A stretch of DNA of 64,000 nt from Odontocerum albicorne (taxonomy: Eukaryota > Arthropoda > Insecta > Trichoptera > Odontoceridae). The translations under genes and the position numbers were made by a program. Of this stretch, positions 45,421 to 56,089 are shown one piece after another. Within the stretch, counting starts at the first letter, position 1, and every line of letters begins with the position of its first letter. The notes below the pieces were generated by a model. It was given only the letters and a program-made list of their open reading frames with translations. It did not search any database and had not been told where the DNA came from. The DNA lies in contig OX463854.1 of assembly GCA_949825065.1 (NCBI GenBank), forward strand, positions 12,251,112 through 12,315,111, written 5' to 3'.

Positions 45421-45955
45421 TATTATGTTATCTTTAAAATAACTGAAGTTGATGAATGAATTATGATTCTAATTGACCTTTTTTTTTCAAAGATATTACC
45501 GATTATATAAAAAAAGAAGCAAAGTGGTATTTTTAGCGATGGTATTATTGCCTGTGGAGTTCAGGAAGGCAGATAAAATCGACGATCTCTTTTGAGAGGT
45601 ATTACACTGTAATGACAACGACCGTAGGGTGACTGTGAATTAACATAGCAATATATAAAATTACAAAAAAATAATGATCCAAAAATACTCACACATACTT
45701 ATCATAAGTAGAGAAAATAAAGCACCAGTGACATATGTTATGTTTACGTCATCCATATCTGAACACCTTCTTATACTTGTACAATAGATTTAAATGATAT
45801 TTTATATTTACTTAGTTAAAAAAATAATTAAATTGCTTCAAATATACTTTCTTTAGTCTTTCTCTACCATTTTTTCCACTCGTATGTTAAATTCATTTTT
45901 GCAGTATTTCTTCATTCAATAGATTTGTATCTCTAAATCATCTTAGAGTACTCTT
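45421..45955. other. No gene seen
   Basis: AT-rich, no recognised element. Confidence 0.5.
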
Positions 45956-46251
45956 CATCACCCTTTTTAATAACATCATTATCATCACGCTATACCTCTA
46001 TTGACTCCGAAAAAGAGAACAGATTTCCACTTCACTCTTTTCCGGCACATATCTTTTGCTTCTAACATACATATACGAGGGTGGTCCCAGAAGTACCCGA
46101 CCTGACGTATAGATAGATGGCAGTTGTTGCTTTAAAAAATTATTATGGTAGAAAGTACTAAACTTATAAAGCTTAAATTTCAAGTTTTAAGACGCTACGT
46201 TATTTAGTATTTGTTTGGCAGCCATCAATAGTGAACGCTCTCAGTAAATTT

Positions 46252-47500
46252 GTAAACATGGAAAAAATTGGTCATCGTTATGTGATACAATACTTTCATT
46301 TGAGAGGTCTAAGTCCAACCAATATCAAAGCCGAGCTAGATTCTACTCTGGGGGCTGCTCCTTCGTTTACAACAGTAAAATATTGGGACGACCTCCGTGG
46401 CCTGGTGGGAAGGCGCTTGTTTGCCGATCCGGAGGTTGCGGGTTCGATCCCCGCTGGAATCTAGATTTTTTTAAATGGAATTCCAGTCTGGTTTTCACTT
46501 AGGACCCATTAAAACATATTTCTGGTTGGTTGGAACATATTGCCACATGGCAATAAACACGCCAGGTGAAATTAATAATAAAAAAAATATATATTGGGTG
46601 GCAGAGTTTAAACGAGGCCGTACGAGCTGCCAAGACGAACATCGCAGTGGCCGACCAAATGAGGTGACCACGCCAGAAATGGTAAAAAAAATCCACAAAA
46701 TTGTATTGAATGACCGTCGATTAAAAGTGCGCGAGCTAGCAGACATGGTAGGCATTTCAAAAAGTGCTGTACATCGCATATTGACTGAAAATTCGGCCAT
46801 GAGAAAGCTGTGCGTAAGATGGGTGCCGCGTTTGCTCACAATGGAACAAAAACAGCGTCGTGAGGATGTTTCAATCGAGTGTTTGGCGATGTTTCACAGC
46901 AACAAAGCCGAGTTTTTGCGTCGATTCATAACCATCGATGAAACATGGGTCCATCACTTCACACCTCAAACGAAGGAACAGTCAAAACAATGGACTGAAA
47001 GGGTAGAATCGGCTCCAAAAAAGGCGAAGACAGTTCCATCTGCAGGCAAGGTCATGGCGTCAGTTTTTTGGGATGCGCGTGGGATAATTTTCATTGATTA
47101 TCTTCAAAAAGGAAAAACAATCAACGGCGAGTATTATGCGAACTTATTGCAGCGTTTGAGTGATGAAATAAAAAAAAACGGCTGCATTTGGCGAAAAAGA
47201 AAGTGTTGTTTCATCAAGACAATGCACCAGTTCACACATCTGTTATCACGGTGGCCAAAATCAATGAATTAAAGTTCGAATTGCTTCCTCACGCCCCTTA
47301 TTCGCCAGATTTAGCCCCCTCGGATTTTTTTTTTCCAAATTTGAAAAATTGGCTCGGTGGTAAAAGATTTGCCAACAATGAAGAAGTGGAATCTGCGGCT
47401 ATTTTGAGGCGTTCGACGGTTCTTACTATAAACAGGGTATCGAAGCTATTGAAAATCGCTGGGAAAAGTGTGTCGAGCTAAAAGGAGACTATGTTGAGAA
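46252..47500 (+). pseudogene. Mariner transposase, disrupted by SINE and frameshifts
   Basis: Begins near 46258 with MEKIGHRYVIQYFHLRGLSP (first HTH). It is broken after TTVKYW by the SINE, then resumes VAEFKRGRTSCQDEHRSGRP and ELADMVGISKSAVHRIL (second HTH), with linker WVPRLL. D1 is in FITIDETWVHHF, D2 in LFHQDNAPVHTS and D3 in YSPDLAPSDFFF. There is a frameshift near 47180 between the first and second acids, and another near 47397 before the C-terminal block (IENRWEKCVE in another frame). All three catalytic Asp are present, but the gene is not translatable as one protein. Confidence 0.9.
46388..46590 (+). mobile_element. SINE-A copy inside mariner coding sequence
   Basis: Flanked by the 8-bp duplication ATATTGGG (46380-46387 and 46591-46598), which defines the family's boundaries. 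It starts ACGACCTCCGTGGCCTGGTG, with a B box in GGTTGCGGGTTCGATCCCCG. The body is AATTCCAGTCTGGTTTTCAC, GGTTGGTTGGAACATATTGC, CACATGGCAATAAACACGCC. The tail is AATTAATAATAAAAAAAATA. About 203 bp, and the reference copy for the family in this window. Confidence 0.92.
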
Positions 47501-47795
47501 ATAAAAAATATTTTTTCCCAAATTTTTTGTATTTTCTTTGTTAGGTCGGGTACTTTTGGGACTACCCTCGTACATACTCTTCTGATATAAAGGTTTTTAA
47601 CTTGTTTCTAGTTTTTAGATCTTTCTAAACTTATCATATGTTCTAAGCTTTTTGTTTAGATTAATATTTCTATATTGTTTAAACTTAATCATAGTTATAG
47701 GCTTTTTGAGGTTTTCAATTTCTTTGCGCGCCTTTTAAATTTTACTTTTAAAAATTTATTAAATCTTTTGATAATTTCTTTGCATGGAGTCAAAG

Positions 47796-48212
47796 TTACA
47801 AAGGAAATGCTAAAAATTGTAAGAATTTTTCTCTTCGTGCAAAATTCTCTGAAAAATCATAGCTAAATAATAGAGTGTAATAATTATTAAAACAAAAAAG
47901 CGTACTCGGATATTTCACTAAAATTTCCATTACGAATAGACATTGTAAAAATAATTGCGCGCTTTGTGTTCTTTCTTCTACTCGCCGCCGGATATAAAAG
48001 CGCAATGTTAAGAGTTTGTACAATACAACCATTACGGTTAAAAATGCGTCTTTTTGGAGAAAATAATAAAAACAAATAAAGACTGAATTATTTACCGGCC
48101 TGAAATATGCCACAAAACAGAGGAATTCTCGCAGGGTGAAAGAATAAAAAGTGGACGTTGTGGTGAATATTTTATTTGCTCCATCTACAATACGTAGAGG
48201 AGTAACGTTCAT
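47796..48212 (-). other. Unrecognised 138-codon open frame
   Basis: The longest frame in the window that is not linked to a transposon or a simple repeat. The translation is rich in Phe, Leu and Tyr (ITFSFYTLREFLCF-like composition) with a more basic patch FYIRRRVEERTQ. No family or domain is recognised. At this AT content a frame of this length somewhere in 64 kb is not improbable. Not called a gene. Confidence 0.2.
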
Positions 48213-48374
48213 TTCGACCCAAACGACTCGTGTTTAACTTTTTATTCAGTCGCTGAAAGCATCAACTGGAGGTGTGTTCAAGTAGATATTTATATTTCTA
48301 TGGTCTTGTGTATGGACTGTTCGAATATTTTACAGTTTTTTAACAAATTTGTGAAGAGGTTAAGCGTTATTTAA

Positions 48375-48498
48375 CGTGAGAAACATTCGATCATACACGG
48401 CAATGTCCACCCACTACTTTCTATCTTCAATAAAAACGTGAGAAATATTCGATCATATACGGCAATGTCCACCCACTACTTTCTATCTTCAATAAAAA
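48375..48498. repeat. 62-bp direct duplication in RTE 3'UTR
   Basis: CGTGAGAAACATTCGATCAT starts at 48375 and 48437, exactly 62 bp apart, with two or three differences. It lies just beyond the stop codon of the minus-strand RT gene, so it probably forms the 3'UTR end of that element. Confidence 0.9.
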
Positions 48499-48537
48499 AA
48501 TACTATCTATCTCTCTCCCTGGCTCCATCCCAACTCA

Positions 48538-49752
48538 TTATCTGCGAAGACTGTTGGGGTCAGCTCTCCTCGTCCTCAGGTTGTATGCCCTTCTGTCCCT
48601 GACTACGTCCCCCAGGCCGTGCCTCTGCATCAGGTTATCTTTTTGCACCACCCATGAATTATTTGATCTTCCTCTGGTAGTTATTCGAGAGAGATCCATG
48701 AAGATTGCCTGGTTCACAATGTGATCGGATGCTCTGCGCCCAACGTGCCCATACCATCTCAATCGCCTCTCCTCCATCTTGCTGTTGATGTCTGTAACAC
48801 CCAGGCTTCCACGAATGCGTGAGCTTCTTATTTTGTCTCTTAGGGACACACCTGTTGACCATCTTAGCATGCGCATTTCAGCAGTTTCTAGTTGCCTAGA
48901 GTAAGAGTTATACATTGTCCAGCATTTGGAGCCATAGAGGAGTGCGGGTCTGACAATCGTTTGATATACTTTTCCTTTTAACTTTACTGGCATTTTCGGA
49001 TCACATAGAACTCCCGTCATTGATCTAAACTTCATCCATCCCACACTAATTATATGTGTTACATCTGCTGCACATCCTCCATCGCTATGGATGAGTGACC
49101 CAAGATACTTAAAGGAGTCACAATTTGGTAATTTTTCTCCATCCATTTGCATTACGGGAGTGACAGCATTTGTATTCTCGAATGGTAGGTACAGATACTC
49201 TGTTTTCTTTCTGCTCACTCTCAATCCATTGTCTTCCAAGATTCTTCTCCACCTATCCAGACTATTTTGCAGGTCTTCGTGTTGTTCACTTATTAATACG
49301 ATATCGTCTGCAAATAGTAGGATCTTTAGGAGACTGTTCATTTCCTGGTTAGTTAAATAGTCCATGACTAAGATGAACAGTAGCGGACTGAGTACCAATC
49401 CTTGATGTGCCCCCACCTTTACAGGAAATTCTGGTGAAGTTCCCGAAGTGCACCTCACTTGCGCTGTCACGTTATCGTACATGTCCTGGATGGCAAGTAC
49501 ATACTTCTCTGGTACACTATGGGCTCTAAGTGCTGCCCAAATAAGGCTTCTAGGGACCCTGTCAAATGCCTTTTCAAGATCGATGAATACCATATAAAGG
49601 TCTTTCTTGGCATCACGGTGTTTTTTGACAAGGAGTCTAACGGCTTGAATGGCGTCTACTGTTGATTGTCCCGATACGAAGCCACACTGGTTGTCATGTA
49701 TTTCCACCAAATTCCTGATTCTCGAGTTTACAATTCGCTCATAGATTTTCAT
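48538..49752 (-). CDS. RTE-type LINE reverse transcriptase, 5'-truncated
   Basis: A 404-codon frame, open to its natural stop. It covers the palm to the C-terminus of a non-LTR reverse transcriptase that makes cDNA at nicked target DNA. Motifs: NQCGFVSGQSTVDAI (22-36), VFIDLEKAFDRVPR with the catalytic Asp at 58, GAHQGLVLSPLLFILVMDYL (from 114; related proteins usually have a small residue where Leu118 sits), catalytic LLFADDIVLIS with Asp at 149-150, FKYLGSLI, and ALLYGSKCWTM. Then LRWYGHVGRR and RGRSNNSWVVQKD at the end. The endonuclease domain and fingers are missing, so the first ATG (MKIYERIV) is an internal Met and the copy cannot be autonomous. Clade assigned from motif order and the C-terminal GHV block. 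Confidence 0.9.
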   Translation of the reverse strand: MKIYERIVNSRIRNLVEIHDNQCGFVSGQSTVDAIQAVRLLVKKHRDAKKDLYMVFIDLEKAFDRVPRSLIWAALRAHSVPEKYVLAIQDMYDNVTAQVRCTSGTSPEFPVKVGAHQGLVLSPLLFILVMDYLTNQEMNSLLKILLFADDIVLISEQHEDLQNSLDRWRRILEDNGLRVSRKKTEYLYLPFENTNAVTPVMQMDGEKLPNCDSFKYLGSLIHSDGGCAADVTHIISVGWMKFRSMTGVLCDPKMPVKLKGKVYQTIVRPALLYGSKCWTMYNSYSRQLETAEMRMLRWSTGVSLRDKIRSSRIRGSLGVTDINSKMEERRLRWYGHVGRRASDHIVNQAIFMDLSRITTRGRSNNSWVVQKDNLMQRHGLGDVVRDRRAYNLRTRRADPNSLRR

Positions 49753-49759
49753 AGTGTGG

Positions 49760-50690
49760 GATATTATAATACTATCTATATTTATATTTTAAGTTAATTA
49801 TTTTTTACCATACGCTTACTTATATCAAACGAAAGGTGGGAGTTGTATTTATCATCATCAGCATCCCTAATACATAAAGTTTCTCCTGTATTTTCTCATT
49901 TGGTTATATTTTGTGCCAAACGTCTCTAATGAAGTGACACAACACATTTAAGTTTATCTGATTATCCCATCTTTGGGCTGTCAATATTTCTATATCTAGT
50001 TATATGTTATTTTTTTTAAATGTGAGAGATAAAAAAAAATTATACGTCATATTAGTCAATTTATGAATGTCTTTTTTATTTTTTTTAATATCCACACTAA
50101 GCAGATTTCTCCTGTTACATAATGTGGGTCCGATTTTTTATTTTCATGAAAGAATACTAGAGAGGATTCTAATATTATGAGACAATTAAAATTACGTTGC
50201 GGTCCTTTTATTGTGAATAACGCGATGGACTCTTACATTCTTGTTTCGAAGCGTCTATAATTGCCTATCGTTAAAAGTTCAATACAATGTTTTTTTCTCG
50301 CATATTTTTGTAATTTTCCTGGTGGAAAGCTCATTCCGAGGTTTATATTCCGGTTTAGAATGAAATAAATAATTGCAAGAGTTACGCAGGATATCGGAAG
50401 TATTAAAGTCTCTTGATATTCTTATTGTGAAACCTAGAACTTAGCAACAGTTCAACTACAGTTGCGAAACATGGGTAATAAATGTGAGTCCGGCATCAAC
50501 ACTTCGTATACCGATAATTGACTTAGTAGAGTTATTTTTATAAACATTGTGAGATTTTTTCAATCAAAAATTCATTTTTTTCGATACAAGTGTTGTAAAA
50601 GTTTAAAGATACTGGTCGTATTGTTATCATTAAAGGAGAAAAAATCAAGTCTTCTTTTGGGTGACATTGTTATAATTTTTGTAACCTTAT
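49760..50690. other. No gene seen
   Basis: AT-rich, no recognised element. Confidence 0.5.
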
Positions 50691-50691
50691 T

Positions 50692-50818
50692 GGTAAGATA
50701 CTTATCTTCCAGCTCGGGGGTTGCGGGTTTGATTCCGTTTGGACTACTTTTACGTATTTCTAGTTTCTTGGAAAAGATTGCTACGTGGCAAAAAGTCCGT
50801 CAGGTTGTACTGTAACAT
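50692..50818 (+). mobile_element. SINE-A copy
   Basis: GGTAAGATACTTATCTTCCA, GCTCGGGGGTTGC, B box GGGTTTGATTCCGTTTGG, then TTGGAAAAGATTGCTACGTG, GCAAAAAGTCCGTCAGGTTG. The extreme 5' end is degraded. Confidence 0.7.
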
Positions 50819-52255
50819 ATATAACAAAAGTATCATTTAATTTGTTTTAAATAATATTGCATCTCTTATTTCAAACAGTTTTTATTTTAAATTGAAGTTT
50901 CAATAAATTAAAAAAAAAAACATAACTTTTACATATTTTCTAGCAAATATACAATTTTAATTCGTTCCTTCTGCAAAAAAATAAAAATAAAATTTTCTTT
51001 TCATATATTTAGAAAATGTAATGTAACTGATTTCGTTAATAACTCACAAAAAAGAAAATATCCTCTTACATAAATTTCTGCATCCTTCCAAGTGCCGCAA
51101 TTTTGCGAATGCAATTACTGCCATCTGTTTGCGCAAATTACACAAAAGAAGTTCCTGTAAGATTATTGAATAATGATAATAGAAGGGGCGAGTAAGGAGA
51201 ATTTGATATATAGTGGAGAAAAACAGGGTTTAATTCAGGGGTGTATTCGCTGGAATATATTTAAAAAGGTTTTTTAAATTGTTTTGAAAATATTTTTATT
51301 TACAATTTCAAAATTTTAATACGATTAAGTTTTAATTTCTTGAAGCGTTAAGAAAAGCAAATTATATGAATTACTTAATATACTGTAGATTTTAAATCTT
51401 TTAATTTTTTTTATTAACTTGTTAAGATGAAATCGGTAGACGGTTGTTGAATATTTATATATCTGTATATTATGTCACATTTACAAAGAAAGTTTGTTTA
51501 TTATTTGACCAAACCAAAAAAAATATAATTTATAACCGATCCGGCTCTGTAAATGGATGATGTAGGGATGGGAAATTGGAGACCCGTAGCCACTGCATTG
51601 CGACCCAGATGCAGTGGTACACCAACTTTTTATTTACTGAGACTGCCAGTGTAATACATTTAAATTGCTATATATTATCAGTTTTGAATCGCAAAACTAT
51701 TGCTGGAATTATTATTGTTTCTTTGCTTGAATAATGGCTAAAAAGTTACAATAATGCTTCATTAGTTAACTCTTACGTATCTACAAATAATGCAATAAAT
51801 TTAGTTAAACGGTACATGTTTCCCATGTTAAATTAGATACCAATGTAAGATTTGTTTACCTAACGTTTTGAAAGTATTTTATATGAGTACGTTCGTTCAG
51901 GTAGAAATAATGTATTATATGGAATTGATTCATTAGTTTATACAATATTTCATGAAAAAAGGTAATTTATTAGGCTAATTTAAATAAATTCACGTAATAT
52001 CCGACAGGACAACTCGAACGATATGAATTATTCTCGAATAATATCGTTCGAATTGAAACAATCTTGAATTTTAAATGCTTATAGACATTTTGATTTAAAA
52101 TTATGTAATTAAATATTAAGTTACAATAGAAAAAAATATTTCACCTTGTAAACGAGGTTAATAAATTAATTGTTTAATGTTTAAGTGAATATTTGCAAAG
52201 TTTTTCACCATTCAGTAGGAAAAACTTGAAAATAAAAAGAAAAAATATTGTTTCC
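50819..52255. other. No gene seen
   Basis: AT-rich. A small imperfect hairpin lies at ~52012-52052 (TCGAACGATAT / ATATCGTTCGA). Confidence 0.5.
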
Positions 52256-52266
52256 TTTTTGTTTTT

Positions 52267-52445
52267 TGCATGCAATCTAGATTATTGCTAATTACAATGT
52301 GTTTCCCACTTTGATTGCATGCAATCTAGATTATTGCTAATTACAATGTGTTTCCCACTTTGATTGCATGCAATCTAGATTATTGCTAATTACAATGTGT
52401 TTCCCACTTTGATTGCCCACAGATTATTGCTTATTACAATGTATT
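52267..52445. repeat. 49-bp tandem repeat, 3 exact units plus a partial
   Basis: TGCATGCAATCTAGATTATT starts at 52267, 52316 and 52365. A shortened, diverged fourth starts at 52414. The units are identical by eye, suggesting recent expansion. Confidence 0.95.
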
Positions 52446-52605
52446 AAATTGTCTACGTAAGAAACAATAAAGTGTTGGAATGTTTATGTTCGATTGAGAA
52501 ATTAATCAAAATGTCGAAAATCAATAATACCTAGTCTAAGAGATTATTATTTTTGAATACTTTTCTAGGTTATATACAATTAGAGAGTTGACAAAATGAT
52601 ACGTA

Positions 52606-52780
52606 CAGTACCCAGCGGTAAGTAATACACATCGGGCTTTAGAAAGAGACTATCGGCCATAATCGGCTAATTTTGGTTTTGTAGAGCGTCCTGTCTGTCG
52701 TACGATGCGACTGACAAATCACGACGAAACACGTGTATAAATGACAAAGACGACGCTCTAAAAAGCCTAGCCGAGTACTG
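52606..52780. mobile_element. Palindromic MITE, deleted copy
   Basis: Starts CAGTACCCAGCGGTAAGTAA after TA and ends CCGAGTACTG before TA. It shares TATCGGCCATAATCGGCTAA and TAGAGCGTC with 28675-28912. About 60 bp of the right arm is missing. Confidence 0.85.
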
Positions 52781-52865
52781 TATTTTATTGTATTCCTCTT
52801 TCGTTGTACAAGTTAAACCGGGTAATTGGCACTTAGAAATGTTTTATAATTATCCAAAAATGTGT

Positions 52866-52988
52866 TAAACAACCCATGAGCGAAAACCAGACTGAAGCCT
52901 TATTTGAAAAAAAATGGGTACTGATGGTAATCGATCTTCCAACGCCCGGGTCGGAAGACAAGGGTCTTACCAACTAGATCGTCGATAT
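52866..52988 (-). mobile_element. SINE-A copy
   Basis: On the minus strand: CGACGATCTAGTTGGTAAGA, CCCTTGTCTTCCGACCCGGG, then CGATTACCATCAGTACCC (B box decayed), TTCAGTCTGGTTTTCGCTCA, TGGGTTG. Confidence 0.7.
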
Positions 52989-53311
52989 TTAAATTTTCAA
53001 CAATAACAAATAATGAACTGATCAATGTTTCTCATGTTAGACACTTTTATTTATCCCGGGATTCCGCAATGAAATGTGCCCTCCTCCCGGGATTTACGTG
53101 GATCCTGGAATGTAATAAATTATGTGGATATTTTTAAATAAAATTACCAGGATAAGTAAGGAGGTGGTTTATTAATAAAAATACAACATAAAGTCATTTT
53201 AAACATTTTGCTTCATGATTGGTACATATAAATCGATTAATATTGGTTACAGAAATATTTATTAAAAAAATTAATTTTTATATTACATTGGAAATTAAAT
53301 TAATGTAAAAA

Positions 53312-53535
53312 TGGATAATTTTTTTGTAAAATTATTTAACAAAACAAAAGTTATCGGTGCTGTGGTCAATCAGCATAGTTCTTGGTTTGGTTACAAAAGT
53401 CCGGCTGAAGAAAATGTTCTTTCAGTTTCTATAGGTTCAGACATGAGTGGAATCGTCTTGAGGGCTACTAGCAGTAAAACGTGTTTTGTCACCTATTGCC
53501 CCGAATATATCGAGGTCCATTTTCAGAGCTTAAAA
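53312..53535 (-). pseudogene. hAT transposase C-terminal dimerisation domain
   Basis: Minus-strand blocks: LKMDLDIFGAIG, then PIETERTFSSAG, a frameshift, then FVTKPRTMLIDHSTDNFCFV. The pattern E..R.FS.AG..V...R..L.......L.F. is the C-terminal hAT dimerisation region, which pairs transposase monomers. The frameshift and a stop (before FYKK) show it is dead. The catalytic part is not in the window. An 83-codon plus-strand frame over the same bases (53311-53562) is therefore probably antisense noise. Confidence 0.65.
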
Positions 53536-53744
53536 TATGTTATTGGTAATTACATGTTCTGACAAGTAATAAGTTATTGCATAATGTTGTAATGAAGAGT
53601 GAATTTTGTTATACGTTCTTTTTAAAAGGTATGAAAATAAAGAATTTAAAAAATGACAAATACATATACATTTTGGTATGTCGTAATATTACAAATATTT
53701 TTAAGTCTTAACAGTATTTAAGACAGAATTTTTAGGCAAAAGAA

Positions 53745-54115
53745 GAAGATGTATAAGAATATTGCTATAGAGATGTGTGCAATAAGAAAAATATGTGGAA
53801 TGTCAATGTATGAAATAAAGCAAAAAAGAGTTTTCAAAAATACATGCGTGTATAAAATGGACGCCTTAAATAAGATAAAGGAGATTTAAAATGGTTTGGG
53901 CATGTGGACAGAATGGATGATGAGAGAATGACTAAGAAAGTATACAAGTCAGAAATGTAAGGTGCACGTGGAAGTGGTAGACCTAGGAAAACTTGGCTAG
54001 ACCAAATGTACTAGATTTTGAAAGAAGGTAAAGTAGGAATAACTGACAATTGTGCATGATGATATAATATACATAAATGTGGAGAAGGCAAAAGCAGGAT
54101 TGAGAAGTTTGGAGA
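53745..54115 (+). pseudogene. RTE-like LINE C-terminal fragment
   Basis: Plus-strand blocks in two frames: AIRKICGMSMYEIK, then LKWFGHVDRMDDERMTKKVY, then GSGRPRKTWLDQM and ILKEGKVGI, and ending NVEKAK. This is the RT-distal region (R.FGH..RM....R..K.....GRPR..W.D.) of RTE-like LINEs. At least one frameshift and two stops. Confidence 0.7.
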
Positions 54116-54780
54116 TCTGTTTTCTCTGCTTACGCTGCAAGGGAAACGGCTTGATGCTATGTATGTACTCGTATATAATCTTATCATATAATATAGGAAA
54201 ATAATATTTTTCAAATCTCCCGGAACCAGAACCCTTTCCCTGGAAATCTAAGATAATAAAAAACATACCAGGATCACGGGAGAGAAATCCTAGTACTGAA
54301 GCTCGATATTAGTAAATATTTGATATAATTTTTTTGTTGTTTAAATGTGTTTTTTATTCATTTGTTTTTTTTTAAATAAAGAAGGTTTGCTATATGAGTT
54401 AATATGATATATATTTGATATTCTGGGAAATGTTGAATATTCGGAGACCAGATGCAGGAAGGTTTGCGAAGCAATAAACATGCAAGATGTTACGTTTTTA
54501 TTAAGGTTTCATGTCTTGGTCACTTCTTTCCCTACTGACGGACACGTGGGTGTGTGTGTAAGCAGTAAAATCATGCAAACAAAATTTATCTCTGGAAATA
54601 AAAGAAAATTATTTCAATACATATTCTTCAAATGGTGTATTTTTATTTACATTACCTTATTAAAAAAAACCAACTGAAAAAAATCGACAAACGAAGTTAA
54701 CAACAAAAATATATTTTTTTATAAAACTTCGTACATATTTATAGATTTAAACTAATAACAATGATATAATCTGCAGCCTA
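54116..54780. other. No gene seen
   Basis: AT-rich. A TACTCGTA word lies at 54166. Confidence 0.5.
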
Positions 54781-54785
54781 ATTAG

Positions 54786-54940
54786 ATTCCTGTCGTCCAG
54801 CTCGGAGATAGCAGGTTCGATTTCTGATCGGTACCGAGATTTTTAAAAAGGTTCCAGTCTGGTTTTCATTTAAAACTTTTTTGTTATTTTGGAAGAGTTT
54901 GTAACATGGTAATGAACTTGCTAGGTTATATACAATGATC
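54786..54940 (+). mobile_element. SINE-A copy
   Basis: TCCTGTCGTCCAGCTCGGAG, B box GCAGGTTCGATTTCTGATCG, then GGTTCCAGTCTGGTTTTCAT, TTTGGAAGAGTTTGTAACAT, GGTAATGAACTTGCTAGGTT. The A-box end is missing. Confidence 0.75.
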
Positions 54941-55047
54941 GTGTAAAACAATTTTCATCGATCAATTAGTAAAAAGACAAGGCAAAAGTTAGCATTAAAA
55001 AAGTCCTGCAGCCCCGAACAAAAATACAAATATAAGTCTATAGTTTA

Positions 55048-55140
55048 ATTTATAAGACGCTTGTCTTTTACTCTGATAGTTTATGTTCAATTCTTCATAC
55101 GACCCAAAAAGAAAAAAAAACAAAGTTCCGGTCTCTTGTA
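55048..55140 (+). mobile_element. SINE-A fragment, degenerate
   Basis: TAAGACGCTTGTCTTTTACT, GTTCAATTCTTCATACGACC (B-box-like), then AAAGTTCCGGTCTCTTG. Confidence 0.4.
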
Positions 55141-55159
55141 GAGGGTGTCTGGTAGACGT

Positions 55160-55400
55160 TTGCAAGTGTTATTATTTTTCCATGTTAAAGGCTGATGACG
55201 GAGGTGACCTTATGAAAGACCACATCACGTTCCTCCACTGCTCCCCCCGTAGAACCTGCATAACTTATCCACTTGCTTTATTTATAAAAAAAAATATCCA
55301 CCTATTTTTGGTCTTTTAATTAAATATTTTCTATCTGCTTCTGCTAAAAGGATTTGTGAGGAAAGACTTTGTTCTCCCAGCGTGCTCAAATGAAATTTTT
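55160..55400 (+). mobile_element. Possible SINE-B copy, very degenerate
   Basis: GCTGATGACGGAGGTGACCT, TATGAAAGACCACATCACGT and GTGAGGAAAGACTTTGTTCT follow SINE-B order but with low identity. Confidence 0.3.
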
Positions 55401-56089
55401 AATCAACTGAATATTTTGACTTTTCGAGTGTATAGAGTACTCAGAATTTGATTTTATTTTTCTATTTTATTATTTCACAGAGCTAAAGAGATATTTTTTT
55501 AATTTACATTTATCAATATTCTGATTGATTTTAAAACCCTCTGCACGACTCGTTTTCATTTTTTTTTCAAACATTACCTTGTTAAGAAAATTCAATTTGA
55601 AAATCATTCCCCTATAAAGTTTCCCATCCTGTCTCATATTATATTTAAATGAAACGTATTCCAATGAATTTGTTTTACGAGAGAATATACGAGTATACGT
55701 AAAATCTAAATTTTTTCTCCCGAAACGCGATGAAAACACGAAACAAAAATTTACCAAGCAAAATAAACTTTTCTCTCTTTTAATCCCTTAGGGATAGAAT
55801 AACTAAAAAAGGCGGAATAAAAATCAATATGTAACGTTAAAAGGGCACCGAAAGGGAAACAACCTTATCTTTTAGTCTTGCCAAGTAATAAGAAAGTGTT
55901 TGAGTCTTTTTTACATTGAGTGTGTGATTCTTGTTTCGTAAGTGTGAAATTTTGCTGTTTTGTTGAATGATCGTAAGAAACGCGTCTTTATTTCCTCCTG
56001 TTTAGTGGTATGATTTTATGTACACATATTTTAGCACATATTCACAATCTCCCATTATCTCTTTCTCTGTTTTATTAATATGTTTTATG
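55401..56089. other. No gene recognised
   Basis: The 95-codon minus frame at 55470-55757 is Lys- and Phe-rich, without a signature. Confidence 0.4.

Larger units (their letters stand above)
46076..47570 (+). mobile_element. Mariner element, 1495 bp including a SINE
   Basis: Ends are CGAGGGTGGTCCCAGAAGTA at the left and, inverted, CGAGGGTAGTCCCAAAAGTA at the right. It is flanked by TA on both sides (46074-46075 and 47571-47572). Subtracting the 203-bp SINE and its 8-bp duplication leaves ~1284 bp, the usual mariner size. It is a different subfamily from the one at 35622, by TIR and protein. Confidence 0.92.
45960..47680 (+). repeat. Dispersed repeat D copy, split by a mariner
   Basis: Left part 45960-46075 (CATTATCATCACGCTATACC, TCTATTGACTCCGAAAAAGA, ATATCTTTTGCTTCTAACAT). 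Right part 47571-47680 (CATACTCTTCTGATATAAAG, GTTTTTAACTTG). The join matches uninterrupted copies at 21230-21310 and 41690-41740. Confidence 0.6.

Noticed and set aside
46388..46475. A possible functional tRNA gene (good A and B boxes)
   Set aside because: The stems do not pair as a tRNA, it continues into a conserved SINE body, and it recurs many times.
52267..52445. A CRISPR-like array of 49-bp repeats
   Set aside because: The units abut without unique spacers, and the DNA is clearly eukaryotic.
53311..53562. Plus-strand 83-codon frame with good codon variety that looked like a small host gene
   Set aside because: The opposite strand of the same bases carries the hAT dimerisation pattern (ETERTFSSAG, FVTKPRTML), which explains the composition better.
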